Source: Desulfocapsa sp. (lineage in GTDB: Bacteria > Desulfobacterota > Desulfobulbia > Desulfobulbales > Desulfocapsaceae). From it: a DNA stretch of 64,000 nucleotides. Position 1 is the stretch's first letter, and each line of letters begins with the position of its first letter. The notes beneath the pieces are model-generated. The model made no database searches. It was given only the letters and a program-made list of their open reading frames with translations, and was not told the DNA's origin. This document shows, piece after piece, positions 1 through 9,616 of the stretch. Location: assembly GCA_022712975.1 (NCBI GenBank), contig JAFLJO010000077.1, positions 30,672 through 94,671 on the forward strand, read 5' to 3'. A program made the translations under genes and the position numbers.

Positions 1-1
1 T

Positions 2-292
2 GTGGGCAGCGGCTTGCTGGTGGTGTTCGGTCGTGTTTTCCCTACATCCGGCAGCAAGGTGGTCACCGATTATCTCTGCAACGGCATTGAAAATGATTAC
101 GGCGGCAAATGGGCCATAGAAGAAGACCCGATAAAGATGGCACATTTGATGATGGAGCATATTGAAAAGAAGCGTGACGCTTTGGGTATCAACCAGGAGA
201 AGCAGCGGGTGCTTTACGATATGGCTATGCGGCGGGACTTGGATAAAGACGAGGGCAGTGGTATTGGTGATGTCGGTTGCGCCGGCTCCTAG
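2..292 (+). CDS. cooS: CO dehydrogenase catalytic subunit, C-terminal fragment
   Basis: This is the 3' end of a gene that begins before the window; the frame is open from base 2 to a TAG at 290-292. The 96 residues resemble the C-terminus of anaerobic Ni-Fe carbon monoxide dehydrogenases: a GSKVVTDYL segment, then GGKWAIEEDP, then IEKKRDALGI, and an RVLYDMAMRRDL tail as in several CooS proteins. The enzyme interconverts CO and CO2 in the cytoplasm. None of the cluster-binding cysteines lie in the visible part, so activity cannot be judged. The call rests on remembered family patterns of the C-terminal domain; another hybrid-cluster enzyme is the main alternative. Confidence 0.6.
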   Translation: MGSGLLVVFGRVFPTSGSKVVTDYLCNGIENDYGGKWAIEEDPIKMAHLMMEHIEKKRDALGINQEKQRVLYDMAMRRDLDKDEGSGIGDVGCAGS

Positions 293-381
293 CACCTTTC
301 AAAGCATCTTGATCGTTCAGAAGAGAACAACCAGAAAACTGAATAGTTCCATCGGTTTTATTTTGGTAAACGGTTATATCT

Positions 382-495
382 ATGTATCTGGCAACTTGAA
401 TTTTTCGAGAATGTTTCTTATGTGGATCGCTGGTTATCGGTTATCAGTTACTGAGCACTGATAACTGATAACTTCTGTCCGCAGGGCATCATGTG
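382..495 (-). repeat. Dispersed intergenic repeat, family A, copy 1
   Basis: Read on the minus strand this begins CATGATGCCCTGCGGACAG, continues into a core built of TTATCAG/AGTAACTGATAA words that forms an inverted repeat (about 441-472), and ends GCCAGATACAT. The same start and end occur in copies near 9.3 kb and 15.0 kb, and the end alone near 48.9 kb, with a different core each time. It lies in the 425-bp gap between cooS and sbtA. Confidence 0.6.
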
Positions 496-689
496 TATGT
501 TCTGACAGTTCTTTGGTATTTGTTGTTGGGAGCGGTCAGATGAAGTGGTGTTATTGTGTTTGTACGAGCATCAATTTTGAGGGGAAGAGAGTTTTTAAAA
601 GCTGTTGTAGCTAGAGCTTCATGTTTCATGAAGCTTGGTGGCTGTGCTTTTCTCTCCTTTTGCTCGCTGAAAAAGCTATTATTTATCAC
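489..689 (-). other. Possible 66-aa ORF, unknown
   Basis: An open frame with a GTG start runs leftward between cooS and sbtA. Codon choice looks plausible, and the product is basic and lacks a signal peptide or known motif. It contains the perfect hairpin at 615-635, which argues against ordinary coding sequence. No Shine-Dalgarno sequence is clear. It could be a real small gene, part of a repeat, or chance. It is listed because nothing else explains 500-690. Confidence 0.2.
615..635. other. Perfect 9-bp hairpin
   Basis: AGCTTCATG and CATGAAGCT are separated by TTT. It sits 80 bp upstream of sbtA. It has no following T-run, so it is not a classic terminator; it may be an operator or an mRNA leader structure. 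Confidence 0.4.
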
Positions 690-717
690 CCACCAACAGG
701 ATAGAAGGAGAAAATAA

Positions 718-1707
718 ATGACTACAAATTTAGATTTAATAATTCAAAATATTCTTAATCCCCCTATACTTTTCTTTTTTTTAGGAATGCTGGCAGTTTT
801 TGTAAAATCAGACTTATCAATACCCCAGCCTTTATCGAAGTTTTTTTCCCTTTTTTTACTAATAGCAATCGGTCTTCACGGAGGATATGAGTTATCTCAA
901 AGTGGATTAACTCCTTATATATTAAAAGCTCTATCACTAGCAGTGCTTATGGCTATTTTAGTTCCTATTTATAGCTATTTTATACTTAAGATTAAACTCG
1001 ATGTCTACAATGCCGCAGCCGTTAGTGCAACTTATGGATCAATCAGTGCAGTTACATTTATCACAGGTGTTACCTATCTTCAATCTTTAGGTGTTGAATA
1101 TGGTGGATATATGGTTGCTGCTATGACACTTATGGAATCGCCAGCAATTATAGTTGGGCTTGTTTTTGCTGTATATTTCGCAAGAGATAAAAATAAAAAA
1201 GGTGAGTCAGAAAAAACCAATTGGGGCGAAATATTAAGGGAGGCATTTTTAAATCCTTCTGTTTATTTACTAATGGGTGCACTGACAATTGGTATTGTAA
1301 CCGGAAAGAATGGTTGGGAATCAATGAGTCCTCTATTCGGAGATCTGTTTAAGGGAATACTCGCTTTCTTCTTATTGGATATGGGATTGGTAGCTGCAAA
1401 AAGAATGCATGAGCTAAAAAAACTTGGTCCATTCCTTATTATATTCGCAATATTAATGCCTATAGTTAATGCCAGTGTTGGTATCGCTTTGGCATATTTC
1501 TTTGAACTTACAAAAGGGGATGCACTTTTACTTGCATTATTAAGTGGTAGTGCTTCCTATATTGCTGTACCAGCTGCGATGAGACTTTCAGTCCCTGAAG
1601 CAAATCCCAGCATTTATCTGCCACTGAGTCTTGCGGTTACATTTCCTTTTAATATTTCATTGGGAATACCGTTGTATTATTTTATAATTAACAATATATG
1701 GAGTTGA
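718..1707 (+). CDS. sbtA: SbtA-type sodium-dependent bicarbonate permease
   Basis: 329-aa polytopic inner-membrane protein of the SbtA (DUF897) family, which in cyanobacteria imports HCO3- with Na+. About ten hydrophobic segments are visible in two halves, joined by a polar linker around residues 152-172 (rich in K, N and E). Small-residue helices such as VSATYGSISAVTF match the core helices of the family. The length is slightly shorter than cyanobacterial SbtA (about 370). A strong AGAAGGAG lies 8 nt before the ATG. It is the first gene of an AT-rich operon with sbtB, purK and purE, and base composition is far lower in GC than in ilvC downstream, which suggests transfer. The family call is good; the substrate is inferred. 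Confidence 0.85.
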   Translation: MTTNLDLIIQNILNPPILFFFLGMLAVFVKSDLSIPQPLSKFFSLFLLIAIGLHGGYELSQSGLTPYILKALSLAVLMAILVPIYSYFILKIKLDVYNAAAVSATYGSISAVTFITGVTYLQSLGVEYGGYMVAAMTLMESPAIIVGLVFAVYFARDKNKKGESEKTNWGEILREAFLNPSVYLLMGALTIGIVTGKNGWESMSPLFGDLFKGILAFFLLDMGLVAAKRMHELKKLGPFLIIFAILMPIVNASVGIALAYFFELTKGDALLLALLSGSASYIAVPAAMRLSVPEANPSIYLPLSLAVTFPFNISLGIPLYYFIINNIWS

Positions 1708-1708
1708 T

Positions 1709-2023
1709 GTGAAAAAAATAGAGATCATATTTGAGACGATTTATTTAAACAGACTACTTGATCTGTTTAGTGAAAAAGGGATATTGGGTTATACTCTCAT
1801 AAGAGATATCGAAGGTAAAGGCTCAACTGGTATGAAGTCATCTGATCAAATTGGTGATATCTTTAGAAGCAATTATATTTTTACAATATGTGAAGAGGAG
1901 AAGCTCGATAGCATAATTGAAGGTATAAGAGATTTTATCAAAAGATATGGTGGCAAATGTATGGTTACTGATGTCTTATTGATAACGCCAACAGTTACAG
2001 ATCAAAATCTTAAGAATGAATAA
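1709..2023 (+). CDS. sbtB: SbtB-like PII signalling protein
   Basis: 104-aa protein of PII-like fold. The segment GYTLIRDIEGKGSTG matches the strand-turn before the T-loop of SbtB (GYTVMNTGGKGS in cyanobacteria). The C-terminal CGPxGC redox loop found in some SbtB proteins is absent. SbtB trimers bind adenine nucleotides and gate SbtA at the membrane. The gene starts with GTG one base after the sbtA stop, so the two are translationally linked, and it overlaps purK by 8 bp. Its position straight after sbtA is the usual arrangement and supports the call. Confidence 0.8.
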   Translation: MKKIEIIFETIYLNRLLDLFSEKGILGYTLIRDIEGKGSTGMKSSDQIGDIFRSNYIFTICEEEKLDSIIEGIRDFIKRYGGKCMVTDVLLITPTVTDQNLKNE

Positions 2024-3167
2024 AACTTTTAACTACTCTGCCATGAAAATTGGCATTATTGGTGGTGGACAGTTAGGAAAAAATATGGCTCAAGAAGCCA
2101 AAAAAATGGGGTTTTATGTAACCATACTTGATCCTACTCCAAACTGTCCAGCCGCCCAGGTTTCAGATAAACAAATTGTAGGTAATCTTCATAATAAAGC
2201 TAAATTATCACAACTTGTAGAAGAGAGTGATGTAACAACATTTGAGCTTGAACATGTTGATACATCAATTTTGCAGAAAATGTATGACAGTGGAAGCAGT
2301 ATCTATCCATCTCCGTATCTGATTGAACTCATTCAAGATAAATATAGACAAAAAAAGCTGCTCGACAAAAGTGGAATACCCGTACCTGCGTATAGAAGCG
2401 TAGACTCTCCTGAGTCTCTTAGAAGTTTTGGTTTTCCTGTTATTCAAAAAGCGAGAAAAGGTGGCTATGATGGCAAAGGGGTTGTTTTACTTAAGAGTGA
2501 AAATGATTTAGCAAATGGTATTAAAGTCGAATCTTTTATAGAAGAATTAGTAGATATTGATAAAGAGATTGCCGTTATGGTAGCTCGAAGTATTGAGGGT
2601 GAAATTGCATGTTACCCAGTAGTTGAAATGATTTTTGATGAGAGAGTTAATATCTGTGATACGGTAATTGCACCTGCTAGAATTGATGAGAAGACAGATG
2701 CAGAGGCAAAAGCACTTGCTCTTAAATCAATTGAAGCATTAGATGGTGTTGGAATTTTTGGTGTTGAGATGTTCTTAACAAAAGACAAGAAAATCCTGGT
2801 TAATGAAATTGCGCCAAGACCTCACAATTCAGGACACTATACAATTGAATCATGTTTAACTTCTCAATTTGAACAATTGATTAGAGCTGTAACAAACCTT
2901 CCTTTAGGTTCTACTAAGTTAGTATCTCCAGCAGCTATGGTTAACCTATTGGGAGAAGAAGGCTATAGAGGTGAGCCAATAATTGAAGGAATTCAAGAGG
3001 CTCTGTCAATACCTGGATTATCATTCCATTTCTATGGTAAAAAAGAGACGGCTCCTTTTAGAAAAATGGGGCATATAACAGTATCAGATGAAGATTTAGA
3101 TACAGCTCTTGAAAAAGCAGAAAAAGCAAAACGTATTTTAAAAGTGAAAGGAGCAATTAAAATATGA
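2016..3167 (+). CDS. purK: N5-carboxyaminoimidazole ribonucleotide synthase
   Basis: ATP-grasp enzyme of purine synthesis: AIR + ATP + HCO3- gives N5-CAIR. It starts [10 protein letters not shown] (N-terminal Rossmann-like domain), has the glycine loop GGYDGKG near residue 150 and the metal/substrate segment [15 protein letters not shown] near residue 263. Length 383 is normal. An internal ATG at 2043 gives the canonical MKIGIIGGG start; 2016 is kept because of the overlap with sbtB, but neither start has a strong ribosome site. It overlaps purE by 4 bp (ATGA). Its bicarbonate requirement makes the link to SbtA meaningful. AT-rich like its operon partners. Confidence 0.93.
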   Translation: MNKTFNYSAMKIGIIGGGQLGKNMAQEAKKMGFYVTILDPTPNCPAAQVSDKQIVGNLHNKAKLSQLVEESDVTTFELEHVDTSILQKMYDSGSSIYPSPYLIELIQDKYRQKKLLDKSGIPVPAYRSVDSPESLRSFGFPVIQKARKGGYDGKGVVLLKSENDLANGIKVESFIEELVDIDKEIAVMVARSIEGEIACYPVVEMIFDERVNICDTVIAPARIDEKTDAEAKALALKSIEALDGVGIFGVEMFLTKDKKILVNEIAPRPHNSGHYTIESCLTSQFEQLIRAVTNLPLGSTKLVSPAAMVNLLGEEGYRGEPIIEGIQEALSIPGLSFHFYGKKETAPFRKMGHITVSDEDLDTALEKAEKAKRILKVKGAIKI

Positions 3168-3691
3168 GTAAACCATTGGTCGGAATTATTATGGGTAGTG
3201 ATTCAGACCTGCCAATTATGCAAGAAGCGGCTAAAATGTTGGACTATTTTGGCATAGAGTATGAAATTACAATAGTATCAGCACACAGAACCCCGGAGCG
3301 ACTGTTTAAATATTCCAAAGATGCAGAAGAGAGAGGACTTGCAACAATTATTGCAGGAGCAGGTGGGGCAGCTCACTTGCCAGGCATGGTTGCTTCTCTT
3401 ACATCTTTACCAGTAATTGGCGTCCCTATTAAACTTTCGTCTTTAGATGGAATGGATTCTTTGTTATCTATCGTGCAGATGCCCGGAGGAGTCCCTGTCG
3501 CAACTGTTGCAATTAACGGCGCAAAAAATGCGGGAATTTTAGCAGCAGAAATTTTAGGTATACAATACGCAGAGATTAGAAAAAAAATCAACGAATACAA
3601 AAAAGAACTTCAAAATGCGGTTGAGAAAAAAGCAGAAAATTTAGAAAAGCTGAATTACACTCAGTATATAAAAACTTATTTAAATAAGTAA
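3164..3691 (+). CDS. purE: N5-CAIR mutase, class I
   Basis: 175-aa PurE that converts N5-CAIR, the PurK product, to CAIR. Key motifs are present: GSDSD near the start, SAHRTP with the catalytic histidine, and GGAAHLPGM. The C-terminus carries a lysine-rich tail of about 20 residues beyond the core. Class I PurE works with PurK, so the pair is self-consistent. ATGA overlap with purK implies coupled translation. It is the last gene of the AT-rich operon and is followed by a 15-bp stem-loop. Confidence 0.95.
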   Translation: MSKPLVGIIMGSDSDLPIMQEAAKMLDYFGIEYEITIVSAHRTPERLFKYSKDAEERGLATIIAGAGGAAHLPGMVASLTSLPVIGVPIKLSSLDGMDSLLSIVQMPGGVPVATVAINGAKNAGILAAEILGIQYAEIRKKINEYKKELQNAVEKKAENLEKLNYTQYIKTYLNK

Positions 3692-3748
3692 GTAACACAA
3701 CTGGGATAGCCCCCCCCCATTCGGCTCACTTCAGTGGTGGATGCCCGT

Positions 3749-3785
3749 AGTATTTGCTGGAAAAAAATTCTTTCCAGCAAATACT
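3749..3785. terminator. Perfect 15-bp stem-loop between convergent purE and ilvC
   Basis: AGTATTTGCTGGAAA and TTTCCAGCAAATACT flank a 7-base loop. It sits 57 bp after purE and 13 bp after ilvC, which converge here, so it can serve both. A C9 run at 3710-3718 lies just upstream. No long T-run follows on either side. Confidence 0.7.
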
Positions 3786-3798
3786 GGGTGTTGCCGAT

Positions 3799-5271
3799 TT
3801 AGATGATCTGTTTCATCGCACTCATATAGGAACGAAGTTCTTCACCGATAGCCTCAACACCTGTGTAACGAATTGACTCATTGGTTTCAATGAGTTCAAC
3901 GTTATTTACTCCATTATCGTTTACTTCCAAGGTTTTGCCGATAACATCGGTGTTCACTGTCTTCATGAAATCAGTCAGCAGCGGCAAACAGGCATGGTTG
4001 AAAAGGTAACAGCCATACTCAGCTGTATCTGAGATAACGACGTTCATCTCATAGAGTTTCTTTCGTGCAATAAGATTTGCAATAAGAGGTACCTCATGAA
4101 GAGACTCGTAATAGGCAGACTCTTCTTTAATTCCGGCTGCAACCATGGTGTCAAAGGCGAGTTCAACGCCGGCCTTGATCATGGCGACCATAAGGATACC
4201 GTTGTCAAAAAACTCCTGCTCACTGATTTCAGTGTCAGCAGCGTTAGTTTTCTCAAAAGCGGTTTCTCCGGTTTCTTTACGCCATTTTAGCAGATTTACG
4301 TCATCATTGGCCCAGTCTTCCATCATCGTTTTGGAAAAATGTCCAGACATGATGTTATCCATGTGCTTGTGAAAGAGAGGCTCCATGATGCTTTTCAGTT
4401 CATCACAAAGCTCATTCGCTTTGATTTTTGCAGGATTGGAAAGCCGATCCATCATATTGGTGATGCCGCCGTGTTTCAGTGCTTCGGTGATGGTTTCCCA
4501 GCCAAACTGAATAAGTTTTACAGCATATCTGGCATCAATTCCCTGGTCAATCATCTTATCATAACAGAGAAGTGATCCGGTTTGGAGCATTCCGCAAAGA
4601 ATGGTCTGCTCACCCATGAGATCAGATTTTACTTCTGCTACAAAGGAGGATTGCAGGCAGCCTGCACGATGTGCACCGGTTCCTGCTGCGTAGGCCCTGG
4701 CAACGTCCCAGCCGATTCCCTGAGGATCGTTTTCACGATGAACAGCAAGAAGAGTCGGAACGCCAAAGCCACGTTTGTACTCTTCACGTACTTCCGTTCC
4801 AGGAGATTTTGGCGCAACCATAACAACGGTAATATCATCACGGATCTGCATCCCTTCTTCAACAATGTTGAATCCGTGGGAGTAGGATAAACATGCACCC
4901 TGTTTCATGAGCGGCATAACAGCTTCAATAACATTTGTGTGCTGTTTGTCAGGGGTCAGATTAATAACAAGGTCAGCAGTGGGAAGCATTTCCTGATAGG
5001 TTCCAACTTTGAAATCGTTTTCAGTGGCATTTTTCCAGGATTGACGCTGTTCGGAAATTGCGGCATCACGAAGGGTGTAAGAGACATCAAGACCGGAATC
5101 ACGAAGGTTTAATCCCTGATTGAAGCCCTGGGCACCGCAACCAACGATTACGATTTTTTTACCTTTAAGGGCGTCAACGCCATCAAATTCGGAAATATCC
5201 ATAAACCGGCACTGACCAAGTTCTTCGAGCTGCAGGCGCAGGGGAAGACTGTTAAAATAGTTATTTGACAT
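3799..5271 (-). CDS. ilvC: Ketol-acid reductoisomerase, class II
   Basis: Branched-chain amino acid enzyme converting acetolactate or acetohydroxybutyrate to the dihydroxy acid with NADPH. At 490 aa it is the long, E. coli-like class II form with a duplicated knotted domain. It begins [12 protein letters not shown], like E. coli MANYFNTLNLR, and has the GCGAQG nucleotide loop. The open frame runs 27 codons further upstream, but AAGGAG lies 8 nt before the ATG at 5271 and the extension has no family match, so 5271 is chosen. It is divergent from its likely regulator ilvY, the enterobacterial arrangement. Confidence 0.95.
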   Translation of the reverse strand: MSNNYFNSLPLRLQLEELGQCRFMDISEFDGVDALKGKKIVIVGCGAQGFNQGLNLRDSGLDVSYTLRDAAISEQRQSWKNATENDFKVGTYQEMLPTADLVINLTPDKQHTNVIEAVMPLMKQGACLSYSHGFNIVEEGMQIRDDITVVMVAPKSPGTEVREEYKRGFGVPTLLAVHRENDPQGIGWDVARAYAAGTGAHRAGCLQSSFVAEVKSDLMGEQTILCGMLQTGSLLCYDKMIDQGIDARYAVKLIQFGWETITEALKHGGITNMMDRLSNPAKIKANELCDELKSIMEPLFHKHMDNIMSGHFSKTMMEDWANDDVNLLKWRKETGETAFEKTNAADTEISEQEFFDNGILMVAMIKAGVELAFDTMVAAGIKEESAYYESLHEVPLIANLIARKKLYEMNVVISDTAEYGCYLFNHACLPLLTDFMKTVNTDVIGKTLEVNDNGVNNVELIETNESIRYTGVEAIGEELRSYMSAMKQII

Positions 5272-5384
5272 GACAATACTCCTTGTTAAAAGAATGAACA
5301 TCCAGCCCGGAGTAGATTCTAAAAATGAATGCTGACTACCGGAACTGAACAAAAAATAAACGATGAAACAACTAATTATTGATT

Positions 5385-5413
5385 ATTATAGTATTGATTT
5401 TTGTTGCGTAAAG
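5385..5413 (-). promoter_or_regulatory. ilvC promoter
   Basis: On the minus strand CTTTAC (5408-5413) and a perfect TATAAT (5385-5390) are 17 bp apart, giving a leader of roughly 110 nt before ilvC. The -35 region coincides with one of two GTTGCG direct repeats, a plausible IlvY contact. Confidence 0.55.
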
Positions 5414-5438
5414 TGATTTGTTTGTAATATAGTGTTGC
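5401..5438 (+). promoter_or_regulatory. ilvY promoter and candidate IlvY operator
   Basis: TTGTTG (5401-5406) and TAATAT (5425-5430) are 18 bp apart on the plus strand and overlap the ilvC promoter. GTTGCG occurs at 5403 and 5433, 30 bp apart (three helical turns). Overlapping divergent promoters are the known ilvY-ilvC layout in E. coli; the operator assignment is inference. Confidence 0.35.
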
Positions 5439-5494
5439 GGAAAATGAAATAAACGTTTTGTTTTTCAATTTTACACCCATCACCATACCTCAGT

Positions 5495-6382
5495 ATGAAT
5501 ATTCGAGATTTAAAACTCTTCAAACATTTATCCGACACACTGCATTTTGGGCAAAGCAGCCGTGCCTGCCATGTTACTCCATCGGCGCTGACCAGAATAA
5601 TCCAACGGCTTGAAGAAGCACTTGGTGAAGCTCTTTTCCTTCGTGATAATCGATCAGTCACTCTCACTGCGGCAGGAAGGATTTTTCGGTCTTACGCAGA
5701 CGATGTGATCCAGCGTTATGACGTATTGCAGGGAGATCTTTCAAGGGAGAATGTGCTGGGAGGTGAGATCTCACTGTATTGTTCTGTTACTGCGGCATAT
5801 TCTGTTTTGCCAGTGATATTCCAGAAATTTCGTTCTGTACATCCCGATGTTCATATTACTCTTCAGACAGGAGATGCGGCTTTGGCACTCACAAAGCTGC
5901 AAAATAGGGAAGTTGATATTACAGTGGCAGCACTTCCTGATAGTTTACCGGAAAAGGTAGAGTTTCTGAAAATCCTGGAAACACCACTGGTTTTTATTGT
6001 ACCGTCTGCATTTCCAGAAACAGTACAGTATCAGCAAGAGATGGTCGATTGGTTGAAAACACCGGTAATTACAGCTAATTTTGGGCTGAGTCGTGTACGG
6101 ATGGATCGTTGGTTTTACGAAAAAGATATTGTTCCCACTATTTATGCCCAAGTAGCCGGAAATGAGGCGATTATTGCCATGGTCGCATTGGGGTGCGGGG
6201 TAGGGGTGGTTCCGGGCCTGGTTCTTGAAAAAAGTCCTTTAAAAGAACAGATTGATGTTCTTTCGGTCTCTCCTGAGCTTGAATCCTTTTCCATTGGAAT
6301 TTGTACAATGCAAAATAATATGCGTCTTCCGCAGGTGAATGCTTTTTTGGAGATTGCCAGCTCTGTTCGAGATGAAATCTGA
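5495..6382 (+). CDS. ilvY: LysR-type activator IlvY
   Basis: 295-aa LysR-family regulator with an N-terminal winged HTH (residues about 1-60; RLEEALGEALFLRDNRSVTL) and a periplasmic-binding-like effector domain. It is close to E. coli IlvY throughout: GELSLYCSVTAAYS-type and NEAIIAMVALGCGVGVVP segments match that protein specifically. IlvY senses acetolactate and acetohydroxybutyrate and activates ilvC, which lies divergently 223 bp away. Ribosome site is weak (low expression expected). Confidence 0.9.
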   Translation: MNIRDLKLFKHLSDTLHFGQSSRACHVTPSALTRIIQRLEEALGEALFLRDNRSVTLTAAGRIFRSYADDVIQRYDVLQGDLSRENVLGGEISLYCSVTAAYSVLPVIFQKFRSVHPDVHITLQTGDAALALTKLQNREVDITVAALPDSLPEKVEFLKILETPLVFIVPSAFPETVQYQQEMVDWLKTPVITANFGLSRVRMDRWFYEKDIVPTIYAQVAGNEAIIAMVALGCGVGVVPGLVLEKSPLKEQIDVLSVSPELESFSIGICTMQNNMRLPQVNAFLEIASSVRDEI

Positions 6383-6480
6383 CAGTTCTTAAAGAATGAC
6401 AAGGTTGTAAAAAACGAATATCGATGTTGAATAGTAACCTGTGCAGCAACAAAGCAGGTGGAGATTTTTTTACGACGTCA

Positions 6481-9249
6481 TCAAAGAACAGAAGCAATAG
6501 CATTGCTTAATTCGTTCAGGTCAAAAGGTTTGGCAAGGGATCCACTAAATCCGTATTTTTTATAATCTGCCATCACCGGATCATTCGAATATCCACTGGC
6601 GACAATGATTTTGGCTTTCGGATCAATTTGCAGGAGCTTTTGAGCTGCTTCCTTACCACCCATGCCACCGGGAATAGTGAGATCCATGATCACGATATCA
6701 ACCGGGGTTCCCTTATCCTGTAGTTCCTGATATTTGTTAATTGCCTGTTCTCCACTCGTCACAAGAACTGATTCGTGACCAAGGACGGTGAGTTGTGATC
6801 TGGTAACATTCAGCAGCATTTCTTCATCATCCATAACCATGACTTTGGCTGCTTTCACTGATACTGTTGTACCTTGAGTGTCTGCGTCAGTAATACTCGA
6901 ATGGATTGTAGCGGGCAGGTATACGGTGAAGTTCGTTCCTTTGCCGGAGATGGAGTCAACAGTGATATATCCCTGATGTTTATTGATGATCGAATGACAG
7001 ATTGCGAGTCCTAGGCCACTACCTTCCTGTTTCGTTGAAAAATAGGGATCAAATATTTTGTCTATGATTCTTTTGGGGATGCCGATACCTGTATCCTGAA
7101 GAGTAATTCGTACATAATTTCCCTGATTCACACTGAGAAGTGATTCTGCCGCCGGGTCGGTGATGTTTTTACAGTGGATTGTTATGGTGCCTCCTCCGGG
7201 CATGGCATGCTTGGCATTTAGTATTATATTTTGGATAACTTGGCCAATCTGACCGCTATCCACATCAACTTTCCAGAGATTGTCAGGGAAATTGTAACGG
7301 CAGGCAACCTGGCTGCCGTGGAGAACAAACTCCGCAGACTCAGAGATCAGTTCAGGCAATATGATTTCTTCCCGGACTGGATCTCCTCCCTTGGAAAATG
7401 TCAGTAGCTGCTGGGTCAATTTCGTAGCTCTTTTGGTTGCCTTTTTTGCACTCTCAAGCAGGGCTATGCTCTTGGTATCTTCTTTGGCAATTCTGAAAGT
7501 GGTCAGCTCAATATTACCTAAGATTGCAGCTAGAATGTTGTTGAAATCATGGGCGATTCCACCGGCAAGCACACCTAATGATTCGAGCTTACGTATCTTC
7601 AATAACTCTTCTTCCATTTTTTGTTCATGGCTGACATCTCGAAATACCAGAACAACTCCAACCACCTGACTCTCCTTGTCTCGAATGGGAGCACCACTGT
7701 CTGCTATGCTTCTCACGGTACCATCTTTTGCAATGAGTGCTGTATGGTTGGCTAGCCCTACAATTCTTCCAAGTTCCAATACCCGCTGGACAGGGCTTGC
7801 ACATTTCTGGTCTGTTTTTTCGTTGATGATGTTGAAAACATCCGAGGAAGGTTTTCCGACTGCCTCTTCATTCTTCCAACCAGTTAATGCTTCTGCAACC
7901 TTATTCAAAAAGACAACGTTGCCCAATGTATCGGTTGCAATTACTCCATCACCGATGGATCGTAGAGTAACAGCAAGATGTTCTTGTTTAGAAGCTAGCT
8001 TTTCTTCAGTTTCTTTTTTTGTTGTGATGTCCTGCACGGTTGAATAAATCGCTTTTCGCCCGCCATATAGAATTTTTTTCAGGCTAACCTCAACCAAAAA
8101 GGTGGAGTCATCGTTGGGACGACGGACGATCCATTCAAATTGCTGCGGATTTCCGGCATTGACTTCTTCCCAGAAAATAGAGAGCATCTCCATAGGGTTT
8201 TCGGGAGAGGAGTAATCATCGATAATGGACAGAGTGAGCGCTTCTTTCTTATTGACTTTGAACATTTCCAGCATGGTCTGATTCAGGTCAATGATGGTTC
8301 CATCCATGCCATGGATAAAGATGGCGGCAGGAGAGGAATCAAAGACGGTTTGGAGATCTTTTGTTTTTATTGAGACCTGTTTTTTCAGTATCAAAGAAAT
8401 GAGAAAAATAAGAAGGAGCAGACCTCCACCTGCGAGCAGAGTGGGCTTGATCCATTGAGGGAGTCCAGTTGTATGATTCTGGCCAAACCATTTCTCAAGT
8501 GATTGGTGATAAACAGAATGTTTGTCATTACGGAGAAGTTTGAGGTGGTGGTCTATGGCTTGCAAAACATCTGCATTTTTCCCTTTTGGTGCGGCATAAC
8601 GAAGTTCAATGGGATTGAACATTATCGGTGTTGCTTTGACATCAAAAAGATGTGCATTGTTCGTGGCATACATACGACTGACTGCCCCCAGATCAACCTG
8701 GCCGGTCTCCACCTGTTTAAGCACTTCATCGTAACTTTGCAGATAGACGGCTTGTATACTGATGTTGAATTTTTCCATAAGCTCGGTTAAGGCTTCGGCA
8801 TGGATATCTTTTTCGCCCAATGCGATACTTTTTCCGTCAAGGTCAAGAATAGAATTGGCAATGGTCTTGGGGGTGCGATACAGTATGCCCCAGGACGTGA
8901 TTAATGTTTCATGCGGGAAACTGAAAACTTGTGAGCGGGCAGGAGAAAATGCAATGGCAACCTGCAAGTCTATTGTTCCCTGCTCAAGTCGCTGTAAACA
9001 TTCCGACCAACTGCCGGCAACAAATTCCAGGTTCCAGCCTTCTGCCACAGCAATATTGCGGAGGACATCGATGGTAAACCCCTGAAATTCACCCTGTTCA
9101 TCCTGGAAAACAAGAGGATTATTGTTGTACACACCAACTTTTAACTGTTTTGTGAAACCCTGTCCTGAGAGTAGTAGAGACAGGATAAAACTGCTCAGGA
9201 GAACGACGCAGAAGTTGTTGAAAGATCTTTTCGGGAAGAGCAGAGACAT
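6481..9249 (-). CDS. Hybrid sensor histidine kinase with periplasmic binding domain
   Basis: 922-aa membrane kinase. Order: signal sequence/first membrane helix (about 11-32), bacterial solute-binding family 3 domain (about 36-260), membrane helix (about 272-292), two PAS domains (about 300-415 and 425-545), HisKA with H-box GGIAHDFNN near residue 566, HATPase (about 660-780, with GLGLAICHSI), and a C-terminal receiver (about 800-920) with acceptor Asp in VIMDLTIPGG. The binding domain probably senses an amino-acid-like ligand. No output regulator is adjacent in the same operon, so phosphate may pass to a distant phosphotransfer protein. Ligand unknown. Confidence 0.88.
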   Translation of the reverse strand: MSLLFPKRSFNNFCVVLLSSFILSLLLSGQGFTKQLKVGVYNNNPLVFQDEQGEFQGFTIDVLRNIAVAEGWNLEFVAGSWSECLQRLEQGTIDLQVAIAFSPARSQVFSFPHETLITSWGILYRTPKTIANSILDLDGKSIALGEKDIHAEALTELMEKFNISIQAVYLQSYDEVLKQVETGQVDLGAVSRMYATNNAHLFDVKATPIMFNPIELRYAAPKGKNADVLQAIDHHLKLLRNDKHSVYHQSLEKWFGQNHTTGLPQWIKPTLLAGGGLLLLIFLISLILKKQVSIKTKDLQTVFDSSPAAIFIHGMDGTIIDLNQTMLEMFKVNKKEALTLSIIDDYSSPENPMEMLSIFWEEVNAGNPQQFEWIVRRPNDDSTFLVEVSLKKILYGGRKAIYSTVQDITTKKETEEKLASKQEHLAVTLRSIGDGVIATDTLGNVVFLNKVAEALTGWKNEEAVGKPSSDVFNIINEKTDQKCASPVQRVLELGRIVGLANHTALIAKDGTVRSIADSGAPIRDKESQVVGVVLVFRDVSHEQKMEEELLKIRKLESLGVLAGGIAHDFNNILAAILGNIELTTFRIAKEDTKSIALLESAKKATKRATKLTQQLLTFSKGGDPVREEIILPELISESAEFVLHGSQVACRYNFPDNLWKVDVDSGQIGQVIQNIILNAKHAMPGGGTITIHCKNITDPAAESLLSVNQGNYVRITLQDTGIGIPKRIIDKIFDPYFSTKQEGSGLGLAICHSIINKHQGYITVDSISGKGTNFTVYLPATIHSSITDADTQGTTVSVKAAKVMVMDDEEMLLNVTRSQLTVLGHESVLVTSGEQAINKYQELQDKGTPVDIVIMDLTIPGGMGGKEAAQKLLQIDPKAKIIVASGYSNDPVMADYKKYGFSGSLAKPFDLNELSNAIASVL

Positions 9250-9294
9250 GAGAAAGGGTAACCAAGTTTAAATACTGTTAAAAGAATTTGCACG

Positions 9295-9380
9295 GCCTGT
9301 GGGCAGAAGCTATTCGGTATCAGTAACCGACAACTCATATAGAAACAATTCCCCCAGAAACCTTAATTTTCCAATACATT
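9295..9380 (+). repeat. Dispersed intergenic repeat, family A, copy 2
   Basis: Starts CCTGTGGGCAGAAG, has a short core (TATTCGGTATCAGTAACCG) and ends with the conserved ATAGAAACAATTCCCCCAG block and a final TTTTCCAATACATT. Closest to the copy at 14968-15068 in the end block. Confidence 0.65.
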
Positions 9381-9567
9381 AAAAGAGCTGACCATTGTTG
9401 TCAGGAACAGGAGTGGAGATTTTTTGTACCTGACTAATGGGCATAAAAATCCTTTTTTCTAATTTTACGTGAGAAACAGGTTCTTTGTCAAGGAATACAA
9501 TGTGATCTGGAAAATGAAAAGATGATAAGGTTGACATACTTCAGCATAGCAGTACCCTATAGATTCT

Positions 9568-9616
9568 TTCGAAGTCATGCTTATCTTGGTTTTTTGAGAT
9601 AAGCGTAGACTTCGAG
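9568..9616. promoter_or_regulatory. Stem-loop upstream of pterin dehydratase
   Basis: Arms TTCGAAGTC..GCTTATCT and AGATAAGC..GACTTCGAG pair with small internal mismatches around a T-rich loop. It ends 53 bp before the gene's start. It may be a leader structure or an upstream terminator. Confidence 0.45.

Noticed and set aside
162..461. 99-aa plus-strand frame overlapping the CODH fragment
   Set aside because: It is out of frame with the recognised CooS tail and continues into the family A repeat; no motif or start signal.
5272..5352. 27-codon upstream extension of ilvC
   Set aside because: The strong AAGGAG before ATG 5271 and the family N-terminus fix the start downstream.
7361..8047. Plus-strand open frames inside the sensor kinase gene
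   Set aside because: Antisense shadows of a well-supported kinase with no independent motifs.
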